Below are positions 1-9,090 of a stretch of DNA of 64,000 nucleotides, piece after piece. Positions within the stretch are counted from its first letter, which is position 1; every line of letters starts with the position of its first letter. The notes under the pieces are model-generated. The model did no database searches. It was not told the DNA's origin and worked only from the letters and a program-made list of their open reading frames with translations. The stretch is taken from the NCBI GenBank assembly GCA_963780825.1, contig CAWADL010000007.1, forward strand, positions 1-64,000, given 5' to 3'. The translations under genes were made by a program, and so were the position numbers. Origin of the DNA: Roseiarcus sp963780825. GTDB taxonomy: Bacteria > Pseudomonadota > Alphaproteobacteria > Rhizobiales > Beijerinckiaceae.

Positions 1-1
1 T

Positions 2-34
2 TGTGTAAGTTTGATAATTCGTTGTCGGGCGGGC
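2..34 (+). repeat. Left terminal inverted repeat of the IS
   Basis: 33 bp, an exact reverse complement of 1030-1062. It marks the end next to the 3' end of the transposase gene. Confidence 0.9.
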
Positions 35-38
35 GGTT

Positions 39-1010
39 TCATATCGTGACTTTTGTTTGAGCGAAGGCCTTCGGCGTCATGCCGTTGATGGCTTGATGAG
101 GCCTAAGCTCGTTGTAGTAGATCATGTATTCAAGCAGTTCGTTTTTGAAGTGCTCGAGATCGTCGAAGGTGGCGCCGTCGATGAGGTCGTCGTCGAGGGT
201 GCGCCAGAAGCGTTCGGCCTTGCCGTTGGTCTGAGGTCGGTAAGGCCGTGTGTAGCGGTGCTTGATCTTCAGTTCGGTCAGCATGAACTCGAAGGGATGG
301 TTTTCCGGGTTCTTGCGGGCGGCGAACTCGGCGCCGTTGTCCGACAGCATTTCTGTAAACGCCACGTTGTAGCGCCGCTCCAGGGTGGAGATGATCTTCA
401 GAACCTTGAAGGTGACGGGCAACGCTTTCTTGCCGACGACCGTCTCAGCCCAAGCCAGGCGCGAACACAAATCGATCACCGACACCACGTAGACCGCCTC
501 TTTTTGCGGAGCGAGGAAGATGTCCGGCGGCAGCTGGTGCAAGTCGACGTGGCCCAATTCGCCGACTTTCTCTTTGATAATACGACGCTTTTCTTCAATC
601 ATGATGGGCTGGAGACGATTGAGACCGTGACGTCTGAGCACCTGATAGACGGCGCTGGGCGAAGGCGGCGTGTGTTCTTTCTCGCGCAGCGCCGCACAGA
701 TGGCGAAGCGATTCTGCCCAGCTTTGCGCTCTTCGACAATCAGCGCCTCCATCGCGGCCGGCGTGCGGCGGGTCTTCCAGCGCGGCCCTCGCTTTTGCGG
801 CAGAAGCGATACATCCGCGCCATCCGTCAGATAGCGGTTGTAATACTTGCGGAATGTCTGCGAGCAAGTGCCGTGGTGTCGGTAAAATTCGCCAACTCTG
901 CGAAATTTCTCAGACCGCTTTTCCTTGACTGCCTCGTATTCGGCAATCAGAAAACGCCACTTCTGAATGTAATTTCGCTCTACCGTTCGATCGAAGCTGT
1001 TGTCGCGCAT
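39..1010 (-). CDS. IS481-like transposase (DDE, rve integrase core)
   Basis: Intact 323-residue DDE recombinase that would cut and join the ends of its element. The N-terminal ~130 residues are basic and helix-rich, a DNA-binding region of HTH type. The integrase core follows, with acidic residues in GHVDLHQ (D156), LSDNGAEF (D224) and NGKAERFW (E266). The C-terminal YNELRPHQAINGMTPKAF motif is typical of rve transposases. The start ATG lies just inside the right terminal repeat. It is the only gene of the element. A long open frame on the opposite strand over the same bases is a GC-rich shadow. Confidence 0.9.
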   Translation of the reverse strand: MRDNSFDRTVERNYIQKWRFLIAEYEAVKEKRSEKFRRVGEFYRHHGTCSQTFRKYYNRYLTDGADVSLLPQKRGPRWKTRRTPAAMEALIVEERKAGQNRFAICAALREKEHTPPSPSAVYQVLRRHGLNRLQPIMIEEKRRIIKEKVGELGHVDLHQLPPDIFLAPQKEAVYVVSVIDLCSRLAWAETVVGKKALPVTFKVLKIISTLERRYNVAFTEMLSDNGAEFAARKNPENHPFEFMLTELKIKHRYTRPYRPQTNGKAERFWRTLDDDLIDGATFDDLEHFKNELLEYMIYYNELRPHQAINGMTPKAFAQTKVTI

Positions 1011-1029
1011 CGCTACCCTCTACCGCGAT

Positions 1030-1062
1030 GCCCGCCCGACAACGAATTATCAAACTTACACA
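1030..1062 (-). repeat. Right terminal inverted repeat of the IS
   Basis: 33 bp, an exact reverse complement of 2-34. It lies about 20 bp upstream of the transposase start, where it could also carry the transposase promoter. Confidence 0.9.
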
Positions 1063-1094
1063 GCAATGACGATTTCGCTATGAGGCGCGGCGCT

Positions 1095-1189
1095 GTAGCC
1101 GCGATCTCCAGATCGCGGTGGTCGTGAGATCGGGCCTTGCCGGGGAAGCGCCGATCACTTGGAAACCGCGGTCTGGAGGCCGCGGCTAC
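1095..1189. repeat. Interspersed palindrome, family A, copy 1
   Basis: The outer arms are GTAGCCGCG and CGCGGCTAC, enclosing a second GATC-rich inner dyad. The same architecture recurs at 22672-22753, and a left half occurs at 28380-28412. It sits in the gap between the IS and the 3' end of the permease gene, the usual place for REP-like elements. Function is unknown; transcripts could fold strongly here. Confidence 0.7.
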
Positions 1190-1193
1190 AAAA

Positions 1194-2085
1194 TCAACCC
1201 TTCAGGGCGCCCTCGAGCATACCCTTGAAGAACAGTTTCTGCGCAAATCCGAACGCCACGATGCCCGGCGTGACGACGATGACATAGACGGCGGCGAGAT
1301 TGGGCCACGACCATTGCCCCTGGCCGCCTTGCGCGGCGGCGAGCACGACCGGCATCGTGCGTTTCGCTTGGTCGTCGATCAAGGTCACGCCGAGCAGATA
1401 CTCGCCCCAGGCGGTGACGAAATTGACGATGAAGATGACGACGAGGCCATTGCGCACCATCGGCAGGCCGATCTCCCACAGCGTCCTGAGATGGCCGGCG
1501 CCGTCGATGCGCGCGGATTCGATGATCTCGTGCGGCACCAGTTGAAACATGCTGCGCATGATCAGAATGCTGATCACGAGCTGCAAAGTGACATAGGGCA
1601 GGATGAGCCCGCTGGTGTTGTTGATCAGGCCCAAGGAAATGCTGGGTTTCGTAGATGCTGATGAGCGAAACCACGCGCACCGGAAAATACAGCGAAACCA
1701 ACAGCACACACGACCACCGCGCCGACGCCGCGCGGGCGGATGTGGACCAGCGCGTAGCCCGCGAGCACGGCGCAGACGCAGGTGATCAGCACGGTCGCGG
1801 CTGTCACATAGATGCTGTTGAACAGATTGACCGGCAGGGTGTCGATCCGCTGAAATACGAAGGTGTAGTGGGTGAAATCGAATTTGCGCGGCCAGAAGTC
1901 GCCGCGCATCGCGTCGGGCAGCGACTTCACCGACATGATGAGCACCCAGGCGAGCGGCAGCAGGATGATCAGGTTGAACAAGTTGATGACGAGATGCCGG
2001 ACGATTCGCGCCGCGGACCCTCGGGCTCGCGGCGGGCTCGGCGCGTCGCTTCTGCATGATCGACGATATCGGCTTCCAGCGACAT
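1194..2085 (-). CDS. Carbohydrate ABC transporter permease, MalG-like (frameshifted)
   Basis: Inner-membrane permease, one of a pair forming the channel of a CUT1-type sugar importer. The distal half reads ...HEIIESARIDGAG..., matching the EAA loop that docks the ATPase, followed by hydrophobic segments and a short ...EGALKG tail. The N-terminal half (INLFNLIILLPLAWVLIMSVKSL) lies in another frame. Shifts near 2010 and 1640-1720 separate the parts. I start at the ATG 6 bp after the stop of the upstream permease. The protein would be about 297 residues, normal for MalG. No ATPase follows, so this importer must borrow one. Confidence 0.8.
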
Positions 2086-2091
2086 GGGCCA

Positions 2092-3052
2092 TCAACCTCT
2101 CGGCCGGAAAATGCGCATCAGCGCGACCATGACGCACATCATCGCGACCGCGCCGATCATGCCGATCGCGGAGGCGTAGCCCTGCCGCCAGAGGCCCGAC
2201 TTGAACGCCTGATCGTACATGAAGATCGTCCAGGTGTAGGTCGGCGAGGCGCGATTGAAGCCGCCGAAGATCAGATATTCGTCGATCACCGCCATCGCGG
2301 TGCCGAACCGCAAAACTACGAGGATCATCATGATCGGCGCCAGCTGCGGCCGCGTCACGTGCCAGAACACCTGCCATTCCGAGGCGCCATCAATCCGCGC
2401 CGCATCGGGAAGATCCTTGGGGATGGCGGCCAGGCCCGCGAGGAAGAAGATCGTGTGATAACCGAGGCCCCACCACACCTCCATCACCGCGATCGACGGC
2501 AGCGTCAGCTTGGTGCCGCCGAGCCATTGCGGCGCATTCTGCATGCTGAACAGTCCGAACGTGTCGACCAGCATATGATTGATCGGCCCGCTCTGGTAAT
2601 TGTACATCCATTTCCAGAGAACGAAGATCAGCGTGCTCGGAATCACCGCGGGGACCAGCAGAATCATGCGATAGATCGTCGCCAGCCATCGGATTGGTCA
2701 CGCGGTCGATCAGGATGGCGATCAACAGCGGCAGGATGATCGTGCCCGGCAGGAACATGATCGTGAACCAGGCCGCGCGCCCGAGGCCCGCCCACATCAG
2801 CGGATCGTTCACCGCCTGAATGTAATTGTCGAAGCCGACCCAATTGGCGGGCTTGTTGGTCAGGAACTGGTAATCCGTGAAACTCAGCCAGAGCACGCGC
2901 ACGATCGGCCAGACCTGATAGCCGAATGAAAAATAGCAGCGCCGGCAGAGAGGAAAAACCAGCCGCCGAGCGCCGCGCCAAAATCCTGCGAGCTGGCGGC
3001 CAAAACCCGTAGCTTCGCGCTCGGGCTCAAGGATCAACGACGATTCCGACAT
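2092..3052 (-). CDS. Carbohydrate ABC transporter permease, MalF-like (frameshifted)
   Basis: Partner permease of the MalG-like gene downstream. The N-terminal part has a cytoplasmic stretch and a first membrane helix followed by VLWLSFTDYQF, the usual MalF pattern. The distal part carries the EAA loop as DLPDAARIDGASEWQVFWHV. Compensating one-base shifts lie at about 2930-2960 and another near 2690. The start MSESSLILEPE was chosen as the first in-frame ATG after the hairpin downstream of the binding-protein gene. Expected length is about 320 residues. Confidence 0.8.
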
Positions 3053-3136
3053 ACGAGAACTCGATCGCCTTCAACGAACAATCACGGCCGAGGCCGGCCA
3101 AGCGAGGCGCGCGCCGACCGTTACCCCGCGCTCCGG

Positions 3137-3163
3137 CCGGGGCCCGCCATAACGGGCGCCCGG
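3137..3163 (-). terminator. Hairpin between binding-protein and permease genes
   Basis: Reading leftward, a GC stem of about 10 bp (CCGGG.GCCCG pairing with CGGGCCCCGG) closes a small loop. No T-run follows. Such hairpins after the binding-protein gene usually stabilise or attenuate the message so that the binding protein is made in excess over the permeases; that role is inferred here. Confidence 0.4.
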
Positions 3164-3183
3164 CGGAGTTCGCGCTACTCGTC

Positions 3184-4569
3184 TTAGCCCTTCTTCACCT
3201 CGGCGTTGACCGGCGTCCATGGCTTTCTGCATGGCGACCTTCGGATCGGCCTCCTCGCCTTTCAGATAGATCTCCCAGATCGGCTTGCCGATCACGAATT
3301 GCTGCAGTCCGAACACGTTGTTCTTGATCGCCCTGCGCGCGGTCGAGCTGGCCGCGCACCAGCGAAACGAACGGCGGCATCCAATCCGGCTTGTTAGCGT
3401 TCCAATCGGTGTAGATCGAATTGTAGGGCGGCAATTGGCCGGGATGCGCCGTCTTCGTGCCGACGATCGAAGTCCTTCCAGATTTGCTGATCGTGGGTCA
3501 GCGCCTTGATGTACTCGGCCGCCTTCTCCTTGTTCTGGCCGTGTTTGAACAGCGCGCAGCCGGTTGTCCAGAACACCGTCGAGCCCTCGCCGCCGGCGTA
3601 AGTCGGCAGCGGTCCGAGGTGCAGTAGGGTCGGATCGTCCCAGCTCGCGGCCATGCGCAGCGGCGCGTTGAAGTATTTGAAATAGAGGCCGACGCGCTGC
3701 GCCGCGAAGGCGATTTCGTCCGTCGTTCCGTTGACGCCGGCGTCCGAGGAGCCCTCGAGCAGGATGTCGGGATTGACAATGCGCATGATCTGCTTCATCA
3801 GCTTGAGCGCCTCGATGGCGGGCTCGCTGGTGAAGTCGAACAGCCCCTCCGGCGTGTAGGCCTTGCTGCGGCGATGGTGTGCGCGATCGGCGCGAGCGAG
3901 CGCCAGCCGTGGCAATCGAACGTGGCGCCCCAGGGCGCGGCCTTGGAGTTCGACGATCTTCTTGGCGCCGTTCGAGGAAGTCGTCCCAGGTCTCCGGGGC
4001 GGCGTCCGGCAGGCCGGCTTTGGTCGTGATGCCCGAATGCCAACTCGAACCGGCGACGTCGAGCAGGAACGGCCAAGAGTAAAGTTTGCCGTCGACCGTG
4101 CATTCCTCGCGGATCGACGGCAGGATATCGTCGAGCACGTCCTTCGGAATGTATTTGTCCCACGGCTCGATGACGTCGGCTTTGATGAGCGCGGACATTT
4201 CGACGAAGGGCGTCTGTCCGACATAGACGTCCCAAGTGCTCGTCCCGCTCTTGGCTTCAGCGACGAAACGCTCGATGCCAAAACCCTCCACGGGGGCAAT
4301 CTGATAGTTGATGCCGGGGAATTTGGCGTTCACCGCGGGGATGCCGGGATGAAGGTCCTGGATCCACTGATAGAAGGTCGGCGTCAGCGGACGATCGGCG
4401 GCGAAGCGCCGATCCCATGCTGCGATTTCGCCACCGCGCCGACGCCGGCCAGTCCGAGACCGGCGACGAGGCTGCGGGTTAGGAACTGGCGCCGATCGAT
4501 GCGGCCCGCTCCGAGCTCCCCGAGAGCAGCCTCCCGCAGCACATGTTCTTGTTCGTTACGTCCCGACAT
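3184..4569 (-). CDS. Extracellular sugar-binding protein, family 1 (MalE-like), Tat-exported (frameshifted)
   Basis: Periplasmic receptor for the two permeases downstream. The N terminus carries a twin-arginine signal (RRQFLTRSLVAGLGLAGVG, about residues 22-40). The mature part has typical family-1 features: TWDVYVGQTPFVEMSALI, a hinge region with LYSWPFLLDVAG, then GLYFKYFNAPLRMAASWDD and LPTYAGGEGSTVFWTTGCALF. Shifts near 4385, 3960-3980, 3880, 3465, 3345 and 3215 break the frame, but the pieces are collinear. I take the end at the TAA after AEVKKG. A GGAGG site precedes the chosen ATG. The ligand cannot be named. Confidence 0.8.
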
Positions 4570-4636
4570 TTGACGCCTCCAAAGGGTTCGACAACTTCAA
4601 CGATCACGTCGACAAGGGCGATTGAAGTTTGACTAT

Positions 4637-4656
4637 TCGATATAGGCCTATCTCGA
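4637..4656. promoter_or_regulatory. Candidate operator in divergent promoter region
   Basis: TCGATATAGGCCTATCTCGA is a 20-bp palindrome with only one mismatched pair, around a perfect ATAGGCCTAT core. It lies in the 219-bp gap between the divergent importer and SDR genes, 68 bp upstream of the importer start. This is where a repressor controlling both directions would bind. No regulator is encoded beside it. Confidence 0.5.
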
Positions 4657-4788
4657 CGGCTACAAAGACACATCGGCTTCGACCGATGATGAACGCGCCG
4701 GCGACCGTCGAAACCTGACGACGATGGACTTTCGTCGTTTGCGCTGACAGACTAACAGGCAATATTCGTGCTAGGCAAGGAGAGACTC

Positions 4789-5571
4789 GTGGGCGTGCTC
4801 GATCGTTTTCGGCTCGACGGCAAGCGAATGATGATCACCGGCGGCAGTCGAGGTTTCGGCCGCGCGATCGCGCTCGCCGCCGCCGAGGCCGGCGCGGATG
4901 TCGTGCTCGTTGCGCGCGATCCGCAAGCTCTGGCGAAGACCGCAGACGGAGGTGCGCGAGCGCGGTCGACAGGCCGTGACCTATGCGGCGGACGTCGGAA
5001 ATCCCGAGGTTTGCGAGGATCTTTGCAAGCGCGTGCTGGCCGAGGCGGCGCCGATCGATATTCTCGTCAACAATGTCGGCGGCCGCGACCTCGACGTGCC
5101 TGTCGAGAGTCGAGGATCTCGAGAGTTGGCGCAAATATCATCGATCTCAACCTCACGCATTGTTTCATCTGCACCAAGATGATCGGCGGCGCCATGCTTG
5201 CGCGCGGACAGGGCCGAGTCATCAACATAGCTTCGATCAGCGGCATGATCGCCAATCGCGGCATCGGCGGCCGTCACTATGAGACATCGAAGGCGGCGGT
5301 GATCCATTTTACGCGCGCGACCGCGTCGGATTGGGCGGCCCGCGGCGTCACCGTCAACGCCATCTGCCCGGGCCTGTTCATGACCGAGCCGAACCAGACA
5401 TGGGCGAAATCAAACCCAGAGGTGATCAAGACGTTTCTGGACGCCGTGCCAATGGGCCGCGCCGGCGATCCCGAGGAGATCGGGCCGCTGGCGGTTTATC
5501 TCGCGTCGCCTGCCTCCAGCTTCGTCACCGGCGCCTCGTTCGTCATCGACGGCGGCTACACGCTCTGGTGA
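4789..5571 (+). CDS. SDR-family NAD(P)-dependent oxidoreductase (frameshifted)
   Basis: Classical short-chain dehydrogenase. The cofactor motif GGSRGFG is near the N terminus, VNNVGG marks the NxGG region, and the catalytic YETSK tetrad follows at about residue 160. The end ...GASFVIDGGYTLW is typical. Two compensating shifts near 4945 and 5110 displace about 55 residues including NNVGG. I prefer the GTG at 4789, preceded at a proper distance by AAGGAGAG, over a GTG further upstream. It is divergent from the importer and probably oxidises or reduces the imported sugar, polyol or its derivative. The substrate is unknown. Confidence 0.8.
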   Translation: MGVLDRFRLDGKRMMITGGSRGFGRAIALAAAEAGADVVLVARDPQALAKTADGGARARSTGRDLCGGRRKSRGLRGSLQARAGRGGADRYSRQQCRRPRPRRACRESRISRVGANIIDLNLTHCFICTKMIGGAMLARGQGRVINIASISGMIANRGIGGRHYETSKAAVIHFTRATASDWAARGVTVNAICPGLFMTEPNQTWAKSNPEVIKTFLDAVPMGRAGDPEEIGPLAVYLASPASSFVTGASFVIDGGYTLW

Positions 5572-5608
5572 GCCGCGCTATGGCGCGCCGCCGCAACCAC
5601 GCGGAATT

Positions 5609-5715
5609 GTCATTGCGAGGAGCGAAGCGACGAAGCAATCCATGCCGCCGCACTGACGTCTCCTGCTAGCCTCCGATCTCAAGCAGATGAATTGCTTCGC
5701 TTCGCTCGCAATGAC
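5609..5715. repeat. Interspersed palindrome, family B, copy 1
   Basis: Starts with GTCATTGCGAGGAGCGAAGC and ends with its near reverse complement GCTTCGCTCGCAATGAC. The arms are about 33 bp, with a divergent centre. Related copies lie at 10944-11051 and 28413-28521. It sits between the converging ends of the SDR and amidase genes. Elements of this sort are abundant in Bradyrhizobium-like genomes. Confidence 0.8.
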
Positions 5716-5739
5716 GGTTCCCGCTGAATACGCGGCGCG

Positions 5740-7225
5740 CTATGCCAACCGACAGTGCTGATAGGTTTCCGCCCACGGTCGCAACCGTTCGAACGCTGCG
5801 CTGGCCGCGAAAACGTCCGCATCCGCGTAGCGCCGGCCAACGATCTGCATGCCAACCGGCAATCCGCCGCGCGAGAGTCCCGGCTGGAACCGACGCGGCT
5901 GGATAGCCGATAAAGTTGATCAGATAAGTCATGCACCACCCAATCAACGGATCGATCGGTTCGCCCTCGATTTCAGCGGGCCCGACCGTATTGCCGTCTG
6001 TCGCGTTGTCGACGGGCAGGCAGGCCAGTGTTGGCGAGACCAGGAAATCGTAACGATCGAGCACGCCGCGCAGCGCCTTGACCACTTCGCTGCGGAGCAG
6101 CCTGGTCGGCGAGAAATCCGCGGCGGTCAGACGGCGTCCGATTTCATCCCAATGCCAGAACTTCAGGCGGCAGATCGCCGCGATTCTCGCCGGTCAGATC
6201 GAAGCCATCGCGCTTGAGGCCGTCGATCAGGGCAACTTGTTTGATCGCAATCAACCGGCACCAGAGGTCGCTTAATTCGCGCTGGCTTCTTCGCAATCCG
6301 ACTTCGACCTCCTCGACATGCGCGCCCGCTTCTTCAAAGGCGAGTACAGCGCGATCGACGACAGCCTTTACCTCAGGGTCGACGGGAAAGATCCCGTAGT
6401 CCCGGGTGTAAGCGATGCGCTTGCCTGCGATGGAGGCGCGGGTGGCGGCTGCGAAATCAACGCTGCCTTCGATCGCGAACAGGTCGCGCGAGTCGTAGCC
6501 GGCCATGGCCTGTCATCGCGAGCGCCCCGTCTTCGACGGTTCGCGTGACCGAGCCCTCGAAGATGAACGGCGCCGTTGCCGCCGAAGGCGTCGTCGGCGC
6601 CGAGCAACGGCACGCGTCCGAAGGCGGGCTTGTAGCCGAACACGCCGCACCACGAGGCGGGAATGCGGATGGATCCGCCTCCATCGGTGGCTTCGCAGAG
6701 CGGCAGCAACCCGGCCGCCACCGCGCCCGCGCTTCCGCCCGACGAGCCGCCCGTGTTCTTGGAGAGATCGAACGGGTTGCGCGAGGGGCCGAACATGTAG
6801 TTGTCGCAGATGCCGCGAAAGCCGAAGGCCGGGGCGTTGGTCTTGCCGACGATGATCGCGCCGGCCTTCTCCATGCGCTCGACGAACGTGCAGGAGGTTT
6901 TGGCGACATAGTTGGAGAGGGCGCGTACGCCGCCGAATGTCGTGACCCAGCCCGGCTTGAAATCGAAGCAATCCTTCATCGCGACGGGCACGCCGTGCAA
7001 GGGGCCGACGTCGTCGCCGCGCATGATGGCCTGCTCGGCGGCCTTTGCGGCTTCCAACGCCTGGTCGAGGTGCAGGATCACAAGCGCGTTGATTTTCGCG
7101 TTGTGCGTCTCGATGCGCGCAATCGCCGCGCGCATGACCTCGACCGGCGAAACCTGTTTAGTGCGAATGCGGCGCGCGAGCGACGCCGCAGACTCGGTTG
7201 TCGCGAGATCTTCGCCCGTCGACAT
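5740..7225 (-). CDS. Amidase, GatA/amidase-signature family (frameshifted)
   Basis: Hydrolyses an amide bond with the Ser-cisSer-Lys triad. The lysine is in GVPVAMKDCF, the cis-serine in NTGGSSGGSAGAV and the nucleophile in DGGGSIRIPAS. The family's C-terminal GLPVGMQIVGRRYAD motif is present. Shifts near 6545, 6145 and 5890 move the second half between frames. Restored length is about 495 residues, normal for the family. The start ATG follows a strong GGGAGGAGG site. It is not a true GatA, because no gatB or gatC is nearby. It probably shares a transcript with cutC-type sequence upstream of it; the substrate cannot be deduced. Confidence 0.85.
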
Positions 7226-7254
7226 TGAGAACCTCCTCCCGCCAGGCGCCGAAT

Positions 7255-7989
7255 TCAGCCGGCCGCCGCCATCACCTTCCGGATTGCGCCTGCTGAGGTA
7301 ACCGGACGATCAAACTCCGGGGGCCTCAGCTCGCCGCCCATGAACACGTGGTCGCGACGAAATTGCATGCCGCTCGGCGCCGTTTCAAGCGCGGCGAAGT
7401 GAATTTCTCTTGGGCTGGCGGCGGCCACGATGCGCGCTAGGTTGCGCGCAGTGATTCCGCCCCCGGGCATCACGACGATGCGATCGCCCGCGCGCTTGAT
7501 CAACTCGACGATCAACGGCAAGCCCTCGAGCACGGACGCTTCCTGGCCGGATGTCAGCACGCGGTCGACGCCGAGGCCGATCAGCGTTTCCAGCGCCTGA
7601 GCAGGATCAGGCGTCATATCGAAAGCGCGGTGGAACGTCACCGACAAGGGCCGCGCCAACGCGATCAATTCGCGGATCTGACGGGCATCGATCTCGCCCG
7701 TAGCCGTTAACGCGCCGATCACCACGCCATCAGCGCCCTCGGCCTTCGCGGTTTCGATGTCCGCGCGCATGATCTGGAATTCGTCCTCGTCAAACAGGAA
7801 GTCGCCGCCCCTCGGCCTGATAATGACGTGGAGCTTGACGCCGCCGACCTCGCGCGCGCGACGGATCATGCCTCGGCTCGGCGTGAGGCCGCCCTCCAAC
7901 AATGCGGAGCAGAGTTCGACACGGGCCGCGCCCGCCGCGGCGGCCGCCCGGACGCCTGCAACCGAATCCACGCAGATTTCATACAGCAT
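7255..7989 (-). CDS. cutC: CutC family protein
   Basis: Intact 244-residue TIM-barrel protein of the CutC family. It begins MLYEICVDSVAG and carries the family signatures GAARVELCSALLEGGLTPS, HVIIRPRGGDF, VTFHRAFDM, RVLTSGQ and VMPGGGI. CutC was first linked to copper tolerance, though a direct copper role is doubtful. The frame stays open far upstream, but AGGGGG before the ATG at 7989 and the family start point decide the start. It lies 29 bp upstream of the amidase and is divergent from the hydrolase at 8074. Confidence 0.92.
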   Translation of the reverse strand: MLYEICVDSVAGVRAAAAAGAARVELCSALLEGGLTPSRGMIRRAREVGGVKLHVIIRPRGGDFLFDEDEFQIMRADIETAKAEGADGVVIGALTATGEIDARQIRELIALARPLSVTFHRAFDMTPDPAQALETLIGLGVDRVLTSGQEASVLEGLPLIVELIKRAGDRIVVMPGGGITARNLARIVAAASPREIHFAALETAPSGMQFRRDHVFMGGELRPPEFDRPVTSAGAIRKVMAAAG

Positions 7990-8073
7990 GGGACCCCCTG
8001 AGGATTGCATCTTGTCACCAATGCTCGTCTCATAGCAATCTCGTGCGCGCGAAAAAACGGAGACCGCGGAGAC

Positions 8074-9088
8074 ATGCCTGAAGCGCATCCCAAGCGTCCG
8101 ACCACGGCCTTCACCGATATCGATTTTGATAAGCAAGGCCGGCAGATCGGCAGCGTGATGTTCCCGCACTCGCCGCATGAAGACGCCTGGGGCGTAACGC
8201 CGGTGCCGATCGCGGTCATCGCCAACGGCAAAGGCCCAACCGTCATCATGGAGGGCGGCAATCACGGCGACGAGCACGAAGGTCCGATCGTGATCGGCGA
8301 GTTGGCGCGCGATCTGGATCCCGGCGCGATTCAAGGCCGGCTCATCCTCATGCCGGCCGTCAACGTCTCCGCGGTGATCGGCTCGCGACGGACGTCGCCG
8401 GTCGACGGGCTCAACATCAACCGAACGTTTCCCGGCGATCCCAACGGCTCCATTACGCAGCAGATATCGGCCTATCTCACGGATACCATTTTGCCGATGG
8501 GAGACGCGTTCATCGATCTGCATTCCGGCGGCTCGTCGCTCGACTTTCTGCCGAGCGCGATCATGGAGCCGACCAAGGACGAGGCGCACAGCCAAGCGCA
8601 ATCGCGCGGCGGCGCTCGCGTTCGACGCGCCCTACACGGTCTACGTCGCCAATCTCGGCGATCATCGCACCGCGGCCGCGACCGCGTGCCGCGATCGGCC
8701 TCACCACGATCGGGACAGAGATGTGCGGCGCGGGCAGCGTGTCGATCGAAGCGCTGGCAAATATGCCGCCGTGGCGTGCGCAATGTGCTCGCGCATCTGG
8801 GTGTGACGGCGCCCGCTGGCGTCGCCGCCAGATGCCCGAAGACAAGCGGGTGCTCGAACTGCGCGTGCCGGCGGCTTATGTCTATGCGCCGGTCGAAGGC
8901 GTGCTCGAGAGTTTTCATCCGCTGGGAACGCGAGTGCGCGCCGGCCAGCCGGCGGGCGGATCCATTGCACGTGGGATCCGGCGCGGGCGCCGGTAACGGT
9001 CTCCTACAATGCCGACGGTGTCTTGTTCGCGCGTCGGCAGCCGGGCCGAGTCAGCCCTGGCAATTGCTGTTTGGTCGTTCGCCTCTGA
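8074..9088 (+). CDS. Succinylglutamate desuccinylase/aspartoacylase-family hydrolase (frameshifted)
   Basis: Zinc-dependent deacylase of the AstE/AspA/DoeB type. The zinc-binding GGNHGDEHEGP motif, the substrate-arginine region GLNINRTFPGDP and the second metal ligand in AFIDLHSGG are visible in the uninterrupted first 170 residues. The remainder is scattered over frames, with shifts near 8600, 8690, 8780 and 8965, and ends in a beta-barrel-like ...VSYNADGVLFARRQPGRVSPG. The size (~335 residues) and tail resemble N-acetyl-diaminobutyrate deacetylase of ectoine breakdown, but no other ectoine gene is present, so I leave the substrate open. Confidence 0.75.
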
Positions 9089-9090
9089 GG

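Larger units (their letters stand above)
2..1062 (-). mobile_element. IS481-like insertion sequence, complete
   Basis: The element is bounded by perfect 33-bp terminal inverted repeats (2-34 and 1030-1062; outer bases TGTGTAAGTTTG) and holds one transposase reading leftward between them. The transposase is uninterrupted, so the copy may be active. The left flank lies outside the window, so a target duplication cannot be checked. It abuts an interspersed palindrome and the end of a transporter operon without breaking a gene. Family assignment rests on the single DDE transposase with an N-terminal helix-turn-helix; another rve-type family is possible. Confidence 0.85.

Noticed and set aside
57..1127. 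356-codon open frame opposite the transposase
   Set aside because: It mirrors the transposase codon pattern, has no recognisable motif, and runs through both terminal repeats.
5740..7225. True GatA of the amidotransferase
   Set aside because: No gatB or gatC is adjacent and the setting is catabolic; a general amidase is more likely.
7990..8601. N-terminal extension of CutC by ~200 residues
   Set aside because: The extra stretch is antisense to the hydrolase gene and unlike any CutC; a ribosome site and the family start lie at 7989.
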